Of a stretch of DNA of 23,837 nucleotides, positions 1 to 7,247 are shown piece by piece. Position 1 is the first letter of the stretch; each line of letters starts with the position of its first letter. Source of the DNA: Ilumatobacteraceae bacterium. Lineage in GTDB: Bacteria; Actinomycetota; Acidimicrobiia; Acidimicrobiales; Ilumatobacteraceae. Made by a program: the position numbers and the translations under genes. The notes under the pieces were generated by a model. The model was not told where the DNA came from. It saw only the letters and a program-made list of their open reading frames with translations, and ran no database searches. The DNA is taken from NCBI GenBank assembly GCA_016650435.1, contig JAENVT010000111.1, positions 1 through 23,837 of the forward strand, written 5' to 3'.

Positions 1-1
1 C

Positions 2-376
2 GCGGTCGAGCCCATGGATCACATCGTCTTGTTGCGGCAGCTCGGCGACCTCGCTCTGTTCCGGGCCGGCGTGTTCCCCGACAGCATCGGTGCGAAGGCG
101 TTGTCATCGGCGCAGGCCGAGCACCTCGGACGGTCGGTGCGAATGACCGACGACGAGTTGAATCATCTCGTCGATCACGGCTCGGCATCGCCGGGCCTCG
201 ACGCGTTGGAGACGCTCAGCTCGGCTTGGTATCGGGCAGCCGCGGAGTGCTCGCCGTCGGCTCCGGTGCTGCTGCGCGACATCGCCTGTCGCATCCGCTC
301 CGCACGACGATTCTTGAACTACGCAGCCGATCATTACCTGCACCGGGTTCAACCGTGCTGGGCGCCAGGTTTCTAG
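2..376 (+). CDS. Conserved hypothetical protein, C-terminal part (5' end outside window)
   Basis: The reading frame is open from base 2 to the TAG at 374-376. An ATG at 14 exists, but no Shine-Dalgarno sequence can be seen in the 13 bases before it, so the gene probably begins outside the window. The visible part is about 120 residues, soluble and mostly helical, with no signal peptide or membrane segment. Near its start is a stretch reading LRQLGDLALFRAGVFPDS, which resembles conserved hypothetical proteins that carry a 'GDlaLf-sGfFpdS' core. No function is known to me for that group, and the resemblance is from memory. The gene is followed by about 180 bases without a gene before the secreted protein at 559. 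Confidence 0.5.
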   Translation, partial: AVEPMDHIVLLRQLGDLALFRAGVFPDSIGAKALSSAQAEHLGRSVRMTDDELNHLVDHGSASPGLDALETLSSAWYRAAAECSPSAPVLLRDIACRIRSARRFLNYAADHYLHRVQPCWAPGF

Positions 377-458
377 GCCCCACCCGCAGCACTGCGCGCC
401 AAGCGCAACTCGTCGATGAGTCCGGCACTGGGGTACTGCTGCACGGTGGATGCACCCT

Positions 459-501
459 GCGATGAGAGATGAGCCGTCCGGCGCCGCAGATCTCTCATCG
501 C
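459..501. repeat. Perfect 12-bp inverted repeat (hairpin or operator)
   Basis: GCGATGAGAGAT at 459-470 is exactly complementary to ATCTCTCATCGC at 490-501, with a 19-base spacer. It lies in the 182-base gap between the first gene and the beta-helix gene and ends 57 bases before the ATG at 559. No T-run follows, so it is not a classical intrinsic terminator. An operator or a stable 5'-UTR hairpin for the downstream gene fits better. The rest of the gap (377-558) shows nothing else I can name. Confidence 0.6.
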
Positions 502-558
502 GTCACCGCTGGCGCCTCCTCGATAGCTTGGTCAGAGCACCCAAGCAAGAAGGTCGTC

Positions 559-1701
559 ATGTCACATGCTCCGAGACCGACCCGTGGGATCTCGACCGCG
601 GTTGTTGCACTCGTAACCTTCACACTCTTGACTGGCGCATCGGTCATACCGCCTGCGGTCGAGGCAGCTACACCCGTGTCGCGAATCGACGCCGCAGCCG
701 TCGCCAGCGCGACAGCAGACCGACTTTCACTCCCGATCCCCGGAAACCCGGGAGGCGTGCCGCTGCCCGACGACGCACTGCCGGTCGACACCTCCCATCC
801 GGACCGCGTGATCGGTACTGGAACGCCGGCCAGTTGCACCTCACAAGCCGTGATCGACGCAGTCGCGCTCGGGGGCATCATCACCTTCAACTGCGGGCCG
901 AACCGAGTCGTCGTCGTCATGACCGATACTGCAAAGGTGGTCAACACCTCGCCGATCGTCGTGCTGGACGGAGGCGGCAAGGTGACGCTCAGCGGCGCCG
1001 GACAACGCCGGATCCTCTACATGAACACCTGCGATCAGGCGCAGATCTGGACGACGTCGCATTGCCAGAACCAAGACACGCCGCAACTCACGATCCAGGG
1101 GCTCAACTTCACGCAGGGCAACAGCACCGGCGACGAGCGCGAAGGCGGCGGCGGAGGGGCGGTGTTCGTTCGTGGCGGCCGTGTGAAAGTGGTCGACAGC
1201 ATCTTCACCGCCAATCAATGTGACCCCACCGGACCCGATCTGGGAGGTGGTGCGTTGCGCGTGCTCAGCCAGTTCAACGGGTTGCCCGTCATCATCTCGA
1301 CGAGCACGTTCAGCGGGGGTGTCTGTTCCAACGGCGCGGCACTCTCGAGCATCGGCGTGTCGTGGCAGATCTACAACAGCCTCTTCACCAACAACAGCGC
1401 GATCGGCAACGGCGCCAACCCATCGCGTGGGGGTACGCCGGGCGGGGGCAGCGGTGGCGCGATCTACCTCGATGGCAACCTGTTCACACTCGACCTCGAC
1501 GGCAGTATCGTCCGCGACAACATGGCCAACGAGGGTGGTGGCGCGATCTTCTTCGTGTCGAACGACCGAACCGGCGAACTGCGCATCGCGACGTCGGTGT
1601 TACAACACAATCCCAGCGGTCGCTTCGAGACGCCCGGCTTTCCTGGGATCTTTTTCCTCGGCCACGGCATACCCCAAGTGACCAACTCGACCATCGGCTG
1701 A
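559..1701 (+). CDS. Secreted right-handed beta-helix (pectate-lyase-like fold) protein
   Basis: A 380-residue exported protein. I chose the ATG at 559 because AGAAGG sits about 6 bases upstream and because a good signal peptide follows: a basic start (residues 1-9), a hydrophobic core (about 11-31) and a likely cleavage site after VEA near residue 36. The same frame is open upstream to an ATG at 469, but that start would bury the signal. The mature part has recurrent Gly-rich turns (GGGGGAVF, GGGALRV, GSGGAIYL, GGGAIFF), each followed by a short strand and an 'S-F-NN' type turn. This is typical of parallel beta-helix proteins related to polymorphic outer-membrane and pectate-lyase folds. No lyase catalytic residues can be assigned, so substrate and function are unknown. 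Its last 102 bases overlap the 3' end of the opposite-strand gene. Confidence 0.75.
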   Translation: MSHAPRPTRGISTAVVALVTFTLLTGASVIPPAVEAATPVSRIDAAAVASATADRLSLPIPGNPGGVPLPDDALPVDTSHPDRVIGTGTPASCTSQAVIDAVALGGIITFNCGPNRVVVVMTDTAKVVNTSPIVVLDGGGKVTLSGAGQRRILYMNTCDQAQIWTTSHCQNQDTPQLTIQGLNFTQGNSTGDEREGGGGGAVFVRGGRVKVVDSIFTANQCDPTGPDLGGGALRVLSQFNGLPVIISTSTFSGGVCSNGAALSSIGVSWQIYNSLFTNNSAIGNGANPSRGGTPGGGSGGAIYLDGNLFTLDLDGSIVRDNMANEGGGAIFFVSNDRTGELRIATSVLQHNPSGRFETPGFPGIFFLGHGIPQVTNSTIG

Positions 1702-1917
1702 GCAGGTCTGCGGTCGCCGAAGTTGAATGAGTCGTCCGACGTTGACGATGCCTAGTGCCGACTCCAGCGCGACGTTCGACCAAATCCCCAACAGCACGTT
1801 GAACGTCAGGAGCGCGACGCTCGACAGCAGGGCGATCTGACGGAACCGGGCGGCCCGGGTCTGCGAGTACGCGGCGAGGGCAAGCAGTGCGCCTATCCAT
1901 CCGAGCAATGTGATCAT
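1600..1917 (-). CDS. Small two- or three-helix membrane protein (YgjV/CBU_0592-like)
   Basis: A 105-residue protein. The ATG at 1917 is favoured because GGAGGAGG lies 6 bases upstream, whereas the ATG at 1923 would touch the SD. The sequence opens with a hydrophobic helix (LLGWIGALLALAAYS, residues 3-19), a basic turn, and a second hydrophobic stretch (about 28-60) ending in VNVGRLIQL. This layout recalls small integral membrane proteins of the YgjV or CBU_0592 type, for which no reaction is established. The last 35 or so residues are hydrophilic and encoded opposite the end of the beta-helix gene, so the tail may be a by-product of a lost earlier stop. It is divergent from the GNAT gene, with about 80 bases between them. 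Confidence 0.6.
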   Translation of the reverse strand: MITLLGWIGALLALAAYSQTRAARFRQIALLSSVALLTFNVLLGIWSNVALESALGIVNVGRLIQLRRPQTCSADGRVGHLGYAVAEEKDPRKAGRLEATAGIVL

Positions 1918-1998
1918 GACCATCCTCCTCCGTGGACTCCAGACCCCGGTCGGCCACGTTGGATACGTATTCATCCGCACTTCGGGCCGACTCCGTGC

Positions 1999-3045
1999 TT
2001 GACTGGCGACGTGGCCCTGCTCCCCCTGCAGACCGAACGGTTAGCACTGCGAGTGATGCGGATGAACGACGCGCGTGCGCTCACCGCATACCGCGACCTG
2101 CCGGAGATCGCCCGGTTCCAGAGCTGGCCGATGCCGTTCACGCTCGAGGCCGCAATGCAGATGCTGGAGGAGCAGGCGGACCTCGACGATCTACCTCCGA
2201 GCGGTTGGGTGCAGATCGCGATCGAACATGCCGGCGAGGTCGCCAGCGAGGTCATCGGCGATCTCGCGGTCAATCTCATGGCGGACGGTTGCATCGCCGA
2301 GCTCGGTTTCACCCTCGCTCCCGAGCACCACCGCAAGGGATACGCCAGCGAGGCCGCAGGTGCGATGGTCGACGCGCTGCTCGCCCACACCAAGGTGCAC
2401 CGCGTCATCGCCTCGATCGACCCCGCCAACGTGGCATCGATGCGCGTGCTCGAGCACCTCGGCTTCCGCTACGAGGGCACGGCGCGCCGCGCCGAACGTG
2501 TCAGAGGTGAATGGGTCGACGACATGCGATTCGCATTATTGGGCGACGATCGCTCCGATTGGCTCGCTCGCCCTGCGTCGTGTCACACCGTCGAACTGGT
2601 CGAGATCACCACCGGCAACTTGTCGGCCGTAGCCGCCCTGGCGACGCATCGACACCAGGAACGATTCGTCGCCCCGATGGCGCGTTCGTTCTCGCAGGCG
2701 CTCTTGCCGCCGATGCACAACGAACACCGCGTCGTCCCCTGGATGCGTGCCGTGCAGGCCGATGAAGAAATCGTCGGCTTCATGATGCTCTCGGCACAGT
2801 CGCCGGGCGAGCCGGTGCCGTATCTGTGGCGCTTCCTGATCGATCGGCGCCACCAACGTCGCGGCGTGGGCAGGCGGGCAATACAACTGCTCGTCGATGA
2901 GTTGCGAGCAGATGGACACCGCGCCTTGCTGGTGTCGTGGGACGAAGGCTCCGGCGGACCACGGCCGTTCTACGAGGGTCTCGGGTTTGTGCCAACCGGC
3001 GTCATAATCGACGGCGACGAGACCGAGGCTCGGCTGGAGCTCTAG
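1999..3045 (+). CDS. Tandem GNAT-family N-acetyltransferase
   Basis: A 348-residue protein made of two GNAT acetyl-CoA-dependent acyltransferase domains. The first (about residues 5-182) is of the RimJ/RimL type: it has LQTERLALR at the start, an acetyl-CoA loop HHRKGYAS at 110-117, and NVASMRVLEHLGF at 144-156. The second (about 198-345) resembles diamine/spermidine acetyltransferases, with YLWRFLIDRRHQRRGVGRRA at 275-294 and the FYEGLGF element at 324-330. Both loops look intact, so both halves could be active. The substrate cannot be told from sequence. The start is uncertain: a TTG at 1999 or a GTG at 2011, neither with a clear SD. The following 94 bases, to the convergent gene, hold no gene or convincing hairpin. 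Confidence 0.8.
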   Translation: MTGDVALLPLQTERLALRVMRMNDARALTAYRDLPEIARFQSWPMPFTLEAAMQMLEEQADLDDLPPSGWVQIAIEHAGEVASEVIGDLAVNLMADGCIAELGFTLAPEHHRKGYASEAAGAMVDALLAHTKVHRVIASIDPANVASMRVLEHLGFRYEGTARRAERVRGEWVDDMRFALLGDDRSDWLARPASCHTVELVEITTGNLSAVAALATHRHQERFVAPMARSFSQALLPPMHNEHRVVPWMRAVQADEEIVGFMMLSAQSPGEPVPYLWRFLIDRRHQRRGVGRRAIQLLVDELRADGHRALLVSWDEGSGGPRPFYEGLGFVPTGVIIDGDETEARLEL

Positions 3046-3139
3046 TCGGATAGCTCGCCGAACAGCAGTTGGACGACCCCGAACACCAGCGTCGCTGCAA
3101 CCGTCAGCCATGGGCAGCCCTTCGGCGCCGATTGTGATG

Positions 3140-3862
3140 TCAGCCGTCGGTGGTGAGGACCACGCGACCCCGGCGCAGGAATCTCAAGGCAACCTCGGTC
3201 GGGTTCTTTTCGTCGACCACCTTCGCCAGCGGCAGCACGGCACCCGTGAAGGTCGCCGCGTTCCAGAACGGATTGGCGGCTGGTGTCCCCCATGGGCCGA
3301 CGTACATGTACGGCTCGGGGTGACCCTCGTCTCCGGGTGACGCGCCATAGTTCGCCCTTCGGCTCTCGTCCGCGTCCTGGGTGTAGAACGCCTGATCGAA
3401 GTGTTCGGGCCACAAGATGCGCTCTGACGGATTGGCGTCGGCGATCTCGCCGGCAAACAAATCGAGCGCCTCGGCAGTGAAGCCGTACCACGACGCCAGC
3501 GTCTCCGCCGCGTCTCGATCGAGCGGCAGCGGCTGATCGGAACGGACCTCAGTCACCGCCGAATACAGCTCGCCAGGAAATCCCGGCTCGATGTCGAGAA
3601 ACGCCGCCGCATCGCCGATTGTCGTCAGCCCGATTCTCGCCGACCGCTCTTCGGTGTCGACAACCAAGTCAGTCCCCTCAACGCGCACACGCGTCCGCCC
3701 GGTCAACAGCGGCGTGGAGAACCCGCCTGGGAACGCCGTCAGCCGGATCTCTCCATCGTCGAGATAGCGGGCCTTCGCCAGCACGTGTTCGGCGACTCGA
3801 TGCATCGCATCTCGCGTCGAAACGAAGCTTTCGAGATCCGAGATCGGCAGCGGTGTGGTCAT
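3140..3862 (-). CDS. Conserved hypothetical protein paired with the cyclase
   Basis: A 240-residue soluble protein, with ATG at 3862 only 7 bases after the cyclase stop at 3870, so the two genes are almost surely cotranscribed. An upstream extension of the frame runs into the cyclase gene and is not real. The most conserved-looking part is ILWPEHFDQAF followed by NYGASPGDEGHPEPY and MYVGPWG (about residues 150-195). I associate this with an uncharacterised actinobacterial family. I know of no catalytic motif or solved function. It has no signal peptide and no membrane segment. The partnership with a cyclase-fold hydrolase may be functional or merely positional. Confidence 0.7.
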   Translation of the reverse strand: MTTPLPISDLESFVSTRDAMHRVAEHVLAKARYLDDGEIRLTAFPGGFSTPLLTGRTRVRVEGTDLVVDTEERSARIGLTTIGDAAAFLDIEPGFPGELYSAVTEVRSDQPLPLDRDAAETLASWYGFTAEALDLFAGEIADANPSERILWPEHFDQAFYTQDADESRRANYGASPGDEGHPEPYMYVGPWGTPAANPFWNAATFTGAVLPLAKVVDEKNPTEVALRFLRRGRVVLTTDG

Positions 3863-3869
3863 ATGAGGC

Positions 3870-4850
3870 CTACTTGATCGCCAACGCGTTCGGCGGAGTG
3901 GCGACGCCGTGCGGGATGTTGAGCGGCGCCGACACAAACAGGCAGGCATATCGCCCATCGGCCGCGCAATCCGCGGCAAGTCCCGCAAGGTCGAACAACT
4001 CGCCGAGGGGGATGCCGAGCATCGGCAACAGCATCGAATGGGCAAACACTTCATGCATCTGCTCGAGATGATTGGCCTTCACATCGGCCACGCGATCCGC
4101 GTCGTGACCGGTTCCCTGGGGCCACACCTCGACGCTCGGATTGTCGGCACCGATGGCGGCGATGTGCAGATCCCACAGGAACTCTGCGGTGCGTTCGCCC
4201 GACGGCAGACCGGGCGCCTTCAACGTGGCTCGATCCGACAGCTCGACACGTGTGGCGCCATCGGTCGACGTCTCGTACCACTCCGTCCACCCGGTGCGCA
4301 TCAGCAACACGTCACCCGGCTCCAGCGGAGATCCCTGGGCGTCGAGCGTGCCGAGAATGTCGTCGGGTTCGATCACGTCGGACTCGGCGTACTGCAAAGG
4401 TCGGCCCTGTGCTGCCCGCCAGCGACCGACATCGCACAACACCGCGCGTCCAGCGATGCCGCGCCGGGCCCAGTGGTCGACACCGTGATCTTCGTCGGCA
4501 ATGCCGTCGTAGAATCCGTTCGGCACGTTCTTGATGTGACGGAAGCCGTCCCATTGCGACGACGACTGGGTGTTCCATTGGTGCAGCAAGTCGTCGTGCC
4601 CAGTGGGCCGATCGAGGACCTCGTGCACATGCCTCGACCGCCCGAACAGCGGCGGGTCGGGCAGGTCGGCCGACCAGTTGAGCGCAAACACCGCGCCACG
4701 CGTGACCAGTCGCGCAGCGGCGACCAACTTCTCAGGTGTCATGAGGTTGAGGCAACCGAAGTAGTCGGGCCCACCCGAACCCATCAGTCCCCAGCTGGCG
4801 GGCAGATCGTTCAGCTTGGGAAGCTCGCGATACGACGGCAACGGTGTCAT
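3870..4850 (-). CDS. Cyclase-family (kynurenine-formamidase-like) metal-dependent hydrolase
   Basis: A 326-residue protein of the cyclase superfamily (PF04199), whose known members hydrolyse amides or lactones such as N-formylkynurenine. The family metal motif HxGTHxDxxxH appears as SSSQWDGFRH, with Asp101 and His105 kept and Gln99 where the second His usually stands. This variant is, as I recall, normal for the long actinobacterial branch of the family. Further family blocks are LEPGDVLLMRTGW and a C-terminal NIPHGVATPPNALAIK. The ATG at 4850 is chosen because TACGAT (minus strand, 4863-4858) lies 7 bases upstream as a possible -10 for a leaderless mRNA. Substrate is unknown. It is the first gene of a two-gene operon. 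Confidence 0.8.
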   Translation of the reverse strand: MTPLPSYRELPKLNDLPASWGLMGSGGPDYFGCLNLMTPEKLVAAARLVTRGAVFALNWSADLPDPPLFGRSRHVHEVLDRPTGHDDLLHQWNTQSSSQWDGFRHIKNVPNGFYDGIADEDHGVDHWARRGIAGRAVLCDVGRWRAAQGRPLQYAESDVIEPDDILGTLDAQGSPLEPGDVLLMRTGWTEWYETSTDGATRVELSDRATLKAPGLPSGERTAEFLWDLHIAAIGADNPSVEVWPQGTGHDADRVADVKANHLEQMHEVFAHSMLLPMLGIPLGELFDLAGLAADCAADGRYACLFVSAPLNIPHGVATPPNALAIK

Positions 4851-4873
4851 GTGTCGCATCGTATGTGTCGCAT
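4849..4873. repeat. Two direct 11-bp repeats between divergent genes
   Basis: ATGTGTCGCAT occurs at 4849-4859 and again at 4863-4873, a 14-bp period. The repeats cover the start and the proposed -10 region of the cyclase gene and lie upstream of the glycosylase ATG at 4896. They could be a regulator site or a chance tandem duplication. Confidence 0.4.
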
Positions 4874-4895
4874 GATGCGTGCCGGGGATGCCACG

Positions 4896-5537
4896 ATGAC
4901 GACCGTGACGAATCTGGTTGCAGGCGACGACAAGCACCTCCGTTGCTCGTGGGGAGCTTCGACTCCCGACTACGTCGCCTATCACGACACCGAGTGGGGC
5001 TTCGGTGTCGCCGACGATCACCGTCTGTTCGAGAAGCTGTGCCTCGAAGGCTTCCAATCCGGCCTGTCATGGCTGACCATCCTGCGCAAGCGCGAGAACT
5101 TTCGTGCCGCGTTCGCCGGTTTCGACCCGCGGTTGGTCGCAGATTTCGATGAGGACGATGTTGACCGCTTGCTCGACGATGCGGGCATTGTCCGGCACCA
5201 GGGCAAGATCCGATCGACCATCAACAACGCCTCGCGGGCATTGGAGCTGATCGACGAGTTCGGGTCGATCGCCGAATACATGTGGCCGCACGCGACATTC
5301 GAAGGGTCGCCGGCGGAGGTGCACGCGTTGACGCCGACGTCGACGGCAATCTCCAAGGATTTGAAGAAGCGCGGCTGGTCGTTCGTCGGCCCTACCACTG
5401 TGTACGCGTTCATGCAAGCGATGGGTCTTGTCAACGATCATGCCGAAGGCTGTTGGGTGCGGCAACGATCCGAACAGGCCCGTCGCAAGGTCTACCGGCA
5501 ATATGGAAAGGCACCTCATGGAACGGCACGGCAATGA
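4896..5537 (+). CDS. tag: DNA-3-methyladenine glycosylase I
   Basis: A 213-residue base-excision repair enzyme that removes 3-methyladenine from alkylated DNA. It aligns along its length with E. coli Tag: RCSWG near residue 16, YHDTEWG at 29-35, LCLEGFQSGLSW, KRENFRAAF, and in the C-terminal part TPTSTAISKDLKKRGWSFVG then FMQAMGLVNDHAEGC. The four zinc-binding residues of the family (Cys17, His30, and the His and Cys of NDHxxGC) and the Glu of LEG are all present. The ATG at 4896 was chosen because GGGGA lies about 7 bases upstream and the family block begins shortly after it. In-frame ATGs at 4863-4875 would only add unconserved residues. Its stop overlaps the next gene by 4 bases. Confidence 0.95.
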   Translation: MTTVTNLVAGDDKHLRCSWGASTPDYVAYHDTEWGFGVADDHRLFEKLCLEGFQSGLSWLTILRKRENFRAAFAGFDPRLVADFDEDDVDRLLDDAGIVRHQGKIRSTINNASRALELIDEFGSIAEYMWPHATFEGSPAEVHALTPTSTAISKDLKKRGWSFVGPTTVYAFMQAMGLVNDHAEGCWVRQRSEQARRKVYRQYGKAPHGTARQ

Positions 5538-6250
5538 GTGACTTCGATCGCTTCGGGGCGATGAGCTTCGACTGCTACGGCACGTTGATCGACTGGGAAA
5601 CGGGCATCGCCAACGCGTTGCGACCATGGGCCGATCGCAGCGGTCTTGGGCTCGATGACCAGGCGTTGCTCGCTGCGTACGGCGGCAACGAGACCCACGT
5701 CGAAGACGACATGCCCGGCGCGCTGTACCCCGTCGTCCTCGGCGAGACCATGCGTCGAGTGGGAGCCAATCTCGGCGCCGAGGTGACCGACGCCGATGCC
5801 GAGGCGTTCGGTCAATCGGTGAAGGACTGGCCGGCGTTCCCCGATACCGCCGAGGCGCTGCGGAGGTTGGCGACTCGATACAAGCTGATCATCCTCAGCA
5901 ACATCGATCGCGCTTCGTTCGCCGCGAGCAACCCTCGCCTCGGCGTGACGTTCGACTCGATCATCACCGCCGAGGATGTCGGTTCGTACAAGCCACAGCG
6001 CGGCCACTTCAACCGTCTGTTCGAGGAGATCGAACGACTCGGCGTTGCTCGTGAACGGCTCGTGCACGTCGCCGAGAGCCTGTTCCACGATCATCAGCCC
6101 GCCGCCGAGCTCGGATTGCCTTCGGTGTGGATCCACCGCCGTCACGAAAAGGGCGGCACCGGGGCATCGGCCACACCGCCGGAAGACGTCTCGCCGACCT
6201 GGCGGTTCACGTCGATGGCGGAGTTCGCCGACGCCGCAGTGCCGGCATAG
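5534..6250 (+). CDS. HAD-superfamily hydrolase, haloacid-dehalogenase type II-like
   Basis: A 238-residue HAD-fold enzyme. Motif I is SFDCYGTLID with the nucleophile Asp13 and Thr17. Motif II is IILSNID with Ser122, the motif-III lysine is Lys153 in SYKPQRGHF, and the last acidic block is HVAESLFHDH (Glu181, Asp186). Layout and length match (S)-2-haloacid dehalogenase type II and its many phosphatase-like relatives. The Asn of the SSNxWD element in studied dehalogenases is not kept, so dehalogenase activity should not be assumed. The start overlaps the tag stop as ATGA (5534-5537), so translation is probably coupled. The final 109 bases overlap the convergent WYL gene. Confidence 0.85.
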   Translation: MSDFDRFGAMSFDCYGTLIDWETGIANALRPWADRSGLGLDDQALLAAYGGNETHVEDDMPGALYPVVLGETMRRVGANLGAEVTDADAEAFGQSVKDWPAFPDTAEALRRLATRYKLIILSNIDRASFAASNPRLGVTFDSIITAEDVGSYKPQRGHFNRLFEEIERLGVARERLVHVAESLFHDHQPAAELGLPSVWIHRRHEKGGTGASATPPEDVSPTWRFTSMAEFADAAVPA

Positions 6251-7185
6251 AGCGCGCTGAGCTCGCCGGCGAGGATTGCCAGGCGATCGCGCACACCGGC
6301 TGGTTCGAGCACCTCGACGAGGGCACCGAAGCCAGCCAGCTCTCCAGCGACCGAGGATTCGTTGTGACTGCGGATCTCGACCTCGACTCTGCCGTCGTCG
6401 ATCGCCATACCGATGCGCAGACGCGTGCCCACGGAATGGCGCAACCACGACATGGCTCGAGGATCGATCAAGGCACGTACCACAACCGGTGTGCGCACCA
6501 GCTCGACCTCTGTCGTGATCATCTGCCACGCGTCGGCGAGCTCGAATCCCGGCGGCCGTACGACCGGGTCGTCGGTCGTCTCCACCGATTGAATGCGGTC
6601 GATCCGAAACGTGCGTCGCCCTGCCTCGGTGTCGCCGATCAGATACCACGAGCCACCCTTCGTTGCTAGTCCGAGTGGGTGCACGGTGCGGCTCGTTGGC
6701 GGACCCTCGCGGCCGACATAGCCGAGCACGATCTGACGGCCGGCGATCACCGCGTTCTGCACAGCGTCGAGATGCACCGGCGTCGGTCGCTCGACGCGGC
6801 CGCCGCTCCAGGCGGTCGTGTCGTGAACCACTGCTGCCGACGCGGCCTCGGCACGCTCGCGGAAGGGTTCGGGCAGGGCACGGACCAGCTTGCGCAACGC
6901 GGCCCGCAACTCGGGAGTCGTCGCTCGCGGACCGGCCAGCAAGAACAACGCCTGTGCCTCCGATGAAGTGAGCCCCGTCAGGTCGGTGCGACCATCGCCG
7001 GCCAGCCGCCAGCCGCCGTTGCGACCCTGCATCGAGTACACCGGCAAACCGGCCACTCCAAGAGAATCCAGATCACGACGAGCGGTCCGTTCCGATATCT
7101 CCAATTCAGTGGCGACCTCAGCAGCGGTGACCTGGCCCTTGGTCTGCAGCATCAACAAGATGGCTACGAGACGATCAGCGCGCAT
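6142..7185 (-). CDS. WYL-domain transcriptional regulator (DeoR-type HTH)
   Basis: A 347-residue regulator. An N-terminal winged helix-turn-helix (residues 1-60; VTAAEVATELEISERTARRDL carries the recognition helix) is followed by a WYL domain, with the signature WYL at 180-182 in GGSWYLIGD and the basic FRIDRI block after it. A C-terminal WCX-like segment ends near residue 320. WYL domains are thought to sense nucleic acid or small ligands. The last 25 residues are low-complexity and encoded opposite the HAD gene end, so they are probably accessory. Start: the ATG at 7185 has no SD. It is divergent from the TIGR03086 gene with a palindrome midway, which suggests autoregulation and control of that gene. 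Confidence 0.88.
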   Translation of the reverse strand: MRADRLVAILLMLQTKGQVTAAEVATELEISERTARRDLDSLGVAGLPVYSMQGRNGGWRLAGDGRTDLTGLTSSEAQALFLLAGPRATTPELRAALRKLVRALPEPFRERAEAASAAVVHDTTAWSGGRVERPTPVHLDAVQNAVIAGRQIVLGYVGREGPPTSRTVHPLGLATKGGSWYLIGDTEAGRRTFRIDRIQSVETTDDPVVRPPGFELADAWQMITTEVELVRTPVVVRALIDPRAMSWLRHSVGTRLRIGMAIDDGRVEVEIRSHNESSVAGELAGFGALVEVLEPAGVRDRLAILAGELSALYAGTAASANSAIDVNRQVGETSSGGVADAPVPPFS

Positions 7186-7202
7186 ATCGAAATGTTCTCA
7201 TA

Positions 7203-7229
7203 CAAACAGGACAGTACGTGACCTGTTTG
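7203..7229. promoter_or_regulatory. Palindromic operator candidate between divergent genes
   Basis: CAAACAGG (7203-7210) and CCTGTTTG (7222-7229) form a perfect inverted repeat with an 11-base spacer that itself carries a CA/TG pair. Its centre (7216) is 31 bases from the WYL start and 32 from the TIGR03086 start, and it covers the -35 position of the proposed leaderless promoter of the latter. A dimeric wHTH protein such as the adjacent WYL regulator is the obvious candidate ligand. Confidence 0.6.
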
Positions 7230-7235
7230 AAGGCG

Positions 7236-7241
7236 CATGAT
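7236..7241 (+). promoter_or_regulatory. Possible -10 hexamer for a leaderless transcript
   Basis: CATGAT lies exactly 6 bases before the ATG at 7248, the position of a -10 box when transcription starts at the A of the start codon. No SD precedes that ATG. The hexamer departs from TANNNT at its first base, so the call is tentative. Confidence 0.35.
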
Positions 7242-7247
7242 GTCTGT

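Noticed and set aside
469..558. Upstream ATG for the beta-helix protein
   Set aside because: It would start inside the 12-bp inverted repeat and put 30 hydrophilic residues before the signal peptide; the ATG at 559 has the SD.
3042..3110. Short minus-strand stretch ending LVFGVVQLLFGELSD, looking like a membrane-protein end
   Set aside because: No start codon with an SD and no upstream hydrophobic continuation in frame; too short to call as a gene remnant.
3863..4054. N-terminal extension of the 3140-3862 gene
   Set aside because: Cys/Arg-rich residues encoded inside the cyclase gene in another frame; the ATG at 3862 follows the cyclase stop directly.
3909..4895. Plus-strand open frame extending the glycosylase upstream by 329 codons
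   Set aside because: It runs antisense to the whole cyclase gene; Tag-family similarity begins only after the ATG at 4896, which has its own SD.
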